DNA of 64,000 nucleotides from positions 26,416-90,415 of the forward strand of contig MPNA01000012.1 of NCBI GenBank assembly GCA_002238785.1. The letters run 5' to 3'. Source of the stretch: a bacterium OM1 bin76 (GTDB lineage: Bacteria > Actinomycetota > Acidimicrobiia > Spongiisociales > ZC4RG35). Shown here piece after piece: positions 62,817-64,000 of this stretch (its first letter is position 1; every line of letters begins with the position of its first letter). Below the pieces are notes generated by a model. It was given only the letters and a program-made list of their open reading frames with translations. It was not told where the DNA came from and ran no database searches. The position numbers and the translations under genes were made by a program.

Positions 62817-62879
62817 TCACTGAGAAGCCTCCCCGGCCGTTTCAAGAATCCCCTGCCGAAACTCGTCCGACAAACGCAT
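62817..62879 (-). CDS. 20-residue micro-ORF with strong RBS, possibly a truncated gene start
   Basis: ATG 62879 has AGGAGG at 4-nt spacing (62884-62889), the best RBS in the area. The product begins MRLSDEFRQG and ends in EASQ. The RBS also pairs with CCTCCT beside it (62895-62902 region), which could mask it. It may be the surviving 5' end of a disrupted gene. Confidence 0.3.
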   Translation of the reverse strand: MRLSDEFRQGILETAGEASQ

Positions 62880-62946
62880 ATCGCCTCCTGTAGGAGGAGG
62901 CCGTGGTGGCTTATCTCACCGACCGTTGCTTCTTGGAGGCGGAACG

Positions 62947-63350
62947 TTAGCGATGATCGTCGGGCTTTTTGTGCGTGTAGTCGCGAACTGCCAACCGCGT
63001 ATGGTTGAGTTGGTCAAATGTAGCGGTTGCTCGGGCCACTGCTTGAGAACCGGGCCGCGCGTAAATGTCCAGCGATCGCCGATCCTTGTGACGGCTCTTG
63101 GTCAAAAGCACTTCGGTGTTAATGCCGCTCTCGGCGAGGGTGTTAGTGAGGAGTGGCGGAGCTCGTGCAGGGTCCATCGGCTGTCGGTAGCGTCTTTCAA
63201 GAGTTTGGCGGCGGTTTTATAGGACAGCCTTGTTCTCCCTGTCTCCGGGCACAGATCCGCAAAGACGGGTGCGAAGCGTGGTCTTCGGTGGGTGAGGAAC
63301 ACCGGTCCCCTGCCGCGCCCTCCGAGATATCGTGACAGCGCTCGCCATCC
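62947..63350 (-). pseudogene. Tyrosine recombinase remnant, N-truncated and frameshifted
   Basis: Reading from about 63350, one frame gives GPVFLTHRRPR and TDSRWTLHELRHSSLT (His-x-x-Arg box). At about 63141-63146 the match moves to another frame, LAESGINTEVLLTKSRHKDRRSLDIYARPG, holding the second His and the nucleophilic Tyr, and ends at 62947. The junction ACACCCTCGCC has two extra bases compared with a continuous LT-LAES reading. The N-terminal core-binding domain is missing. It is a phage/XerC-type recombinase unrelated in detail to the two P4-type integrases. Confidence 0.7.
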
Positions 63351-63430
63351 GTGATCCCGACGCGCCCGCCACAACCACCGGAAACAAACCCAAACCCGAC
63401 CCCACCCTCCGCGACTACGAAAACGTCCCC
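63332..63430 (+). pseudogene. Probable fragment of a type I restriction-modification HsdM subunit
   Basis: About 33 codons read IRDPDAPATTTGN then KPDPTLRDYENVPL, resembling the HsdM segment with LRDxENVPL before the final domain. Both flanks lack any further HsdM similarity, so it is a relic. It overlaps the upstream end of the recombinase remnant on the other strand, hinting at recombination at this point. Identification rests on this one short motif. Confidence 0.4.
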
Positions 63431-63611
63431 CTACCAACCAAACGAGTGAATCGCCCCGGTTTTCCCGGAGAAGGTGTGCCCCACTTTGGTGGAGTCGGGT
63501 TATTTGAATTGACGGTGTGACCGACCCAGAAAAGGAGGTCGGTTCAGACTGGTTTGCCACGAAGTCTAACGGTGTCCCCTGGGATGGATGGGGGGACTAG
63601 CGTCGTTGGGG

Positions 63612-63700
63612 GAGGATGGAAACCGTTGCCCGAGGGGGTGTTGAACTTGGAGGGAACCCCCACCGCCCACGAAGTGTACCCCGAACCCAGGGCAAAACCC
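63612..63700 (+). other. Relic similar to the end of the 61.1-61.5 kb gene
   Basis: The frame WKPLPEGVLNLEGTPTAHEV echoes EWPLPEGVLDLEAAATAG from the gene at 61108-61515, but on the opposite strand and without the rest. The surrounding sequence from 63440 to 63920 holds no other supported gene. Confidence 0.35.
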
Positions 63701-63923
63701 GTACCAATGATCTACATAGACCATCCAACCATCCAGATCCCCCGACTACACCACTCACGGTCGATTCCGTACCGACAGGCACGCTCTTGAAGCACATCCA
63801 CCTGGGCCCCAAGCACCATCCAACTCATCCCCATTCACCATGTGACCTTCCCCCCGTATCGTGGAGGATGCTCTTAGCCTAGATCCACCGGTGGTTGGGG
63901 GGTGTGTGGGGGTGAAATGCTGT

Positions 63924-63994
63924 GAAGTGCCTCTCTGACCTGGGAGAATAGCTGTTATCAAAGACCGCTAGGACCCAGACAGAGGAGGCACTTC
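63924..63994 (+). promoter_or_regulatory. Inverted repeat enclosing the RBS of a gene at the right edge
   Basis: GAAGTGCCTC (63924-63933) is perfectly inverted as GAGGCACTTC (63985-63994). The right arm overlaps a strong RBS GAGGAGG (63982-63988), and GTG at 63997 would start a gene beyond the window. The fold could hide the RBS; the arrangement would also fit the 5' end of an insertion sequence. Confidence 0.45.
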
Positions 63995-64000
63995 TTGTGA

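Noticed and set aside
63440..63520. Possible insertion-sequence end (CCCCGGTTTTCCCGGAGAA followed by GTGCCCCACTTTGG)
   Set aside because: It recalls terminal sequences of some IS3-type elements, but no matching inverted end or transposase was found.
1..64000. CRISPR arrays, rRNA and tRNA genes
   Set aside because: No regularly spaced repeats, no rRNA segments, and no cloverleaf with a T-arm other than the tmRNA were seen.

Overview
The window is 64 kb of high-GC bacterial chromosome, most likely from an uncultured actinobacterium, possibly of class Acidimicrobiia. The sequence supports this through the order gcvH / GarA-like FHA / MerR / bifunctional nuclease / MerR / gcvT, which resembles the Rv1826-Rv1830 block of Mycobacterium. 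Other support comes from a topoisomerase I ending in GRYGPY-type repeats instead of zinc fingers, the pair ftsE-ftsX-hydrolase-smpB-ssrA, a TIGR03084-type protein, Thr-rich lipoprotein linkers, frequent GTG starts, and several genes whose start codon lies 7-12 nt after a -10 box. The class-level assignment is an inference.

Positions 1-53,900 are a normal housekeeping backbone. 1-1.5 kb: ffh end, rpsP, khpA, rimM. 1.5-7.6 kb: a secreted lipoprotein, a nitroreductase and an OpuC-type osmoprotectant ABC importer headed by a USP/CBS-like protein. 7.6-15 kb: topA with two membrane proteins, an MFS carrier, tmk, holB and a CDP-alcohol phosphatidyltransferase. 15-23 kb: the glycine-cleavage and GarA/MerR block, a D,D-carboxypeptidase, an unusual HPRT-like protein, and adenosine deaminase. 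23-31 kb: algH-like, rnhB, ftsK and a TRAP transporter whose binding protein and membrane subunits sit on opposite strands. 31-40 kb: a polysaccharide deacetylase, then a four-gene minus-strand run (VWA/HExxH protein, MoxR/CobS-like AAA, TIGR03084 protein, Lhr helicase). 40-54 kb: M16 peptidase, dapB, dapA, RNase J, ComF-like, hpf, secA, prfB with a programmed +1 frameshift, ftsE, ftsX, an M23 hydrolase, smpB and tmRNA.

Just after the 3' end of ssrA the character changes. Positions 54-64 kb look like an integrated mobile element or its remains: a catalytically degenerate integrase with a partial duplication, an intact integrase carrying an N-terminal AlpA-like DNA-binding domain, and a VirD4/TraG-like coupling ATPase interrupted by a 15-G tract. 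Small unknown Cys-rich proteins follow, then a frameshifted tyrosine recombinase remnant, a probable HsdM fragment, and an RBS-bearing hairpin that starts a gene running off the right edge. ssrA is a classic attachment site, but no second att copy was found inside the window.

The most interesting signals are the poly-G tract in the coupling ATPase, the AlpA-integrase fusion, the AAA/VWA-HExxH pair with altered Walker motifs, the HPRT-like protein lacking PRPP-binding residues, and the GarA homologue with one of its two phospho-threonines missing.
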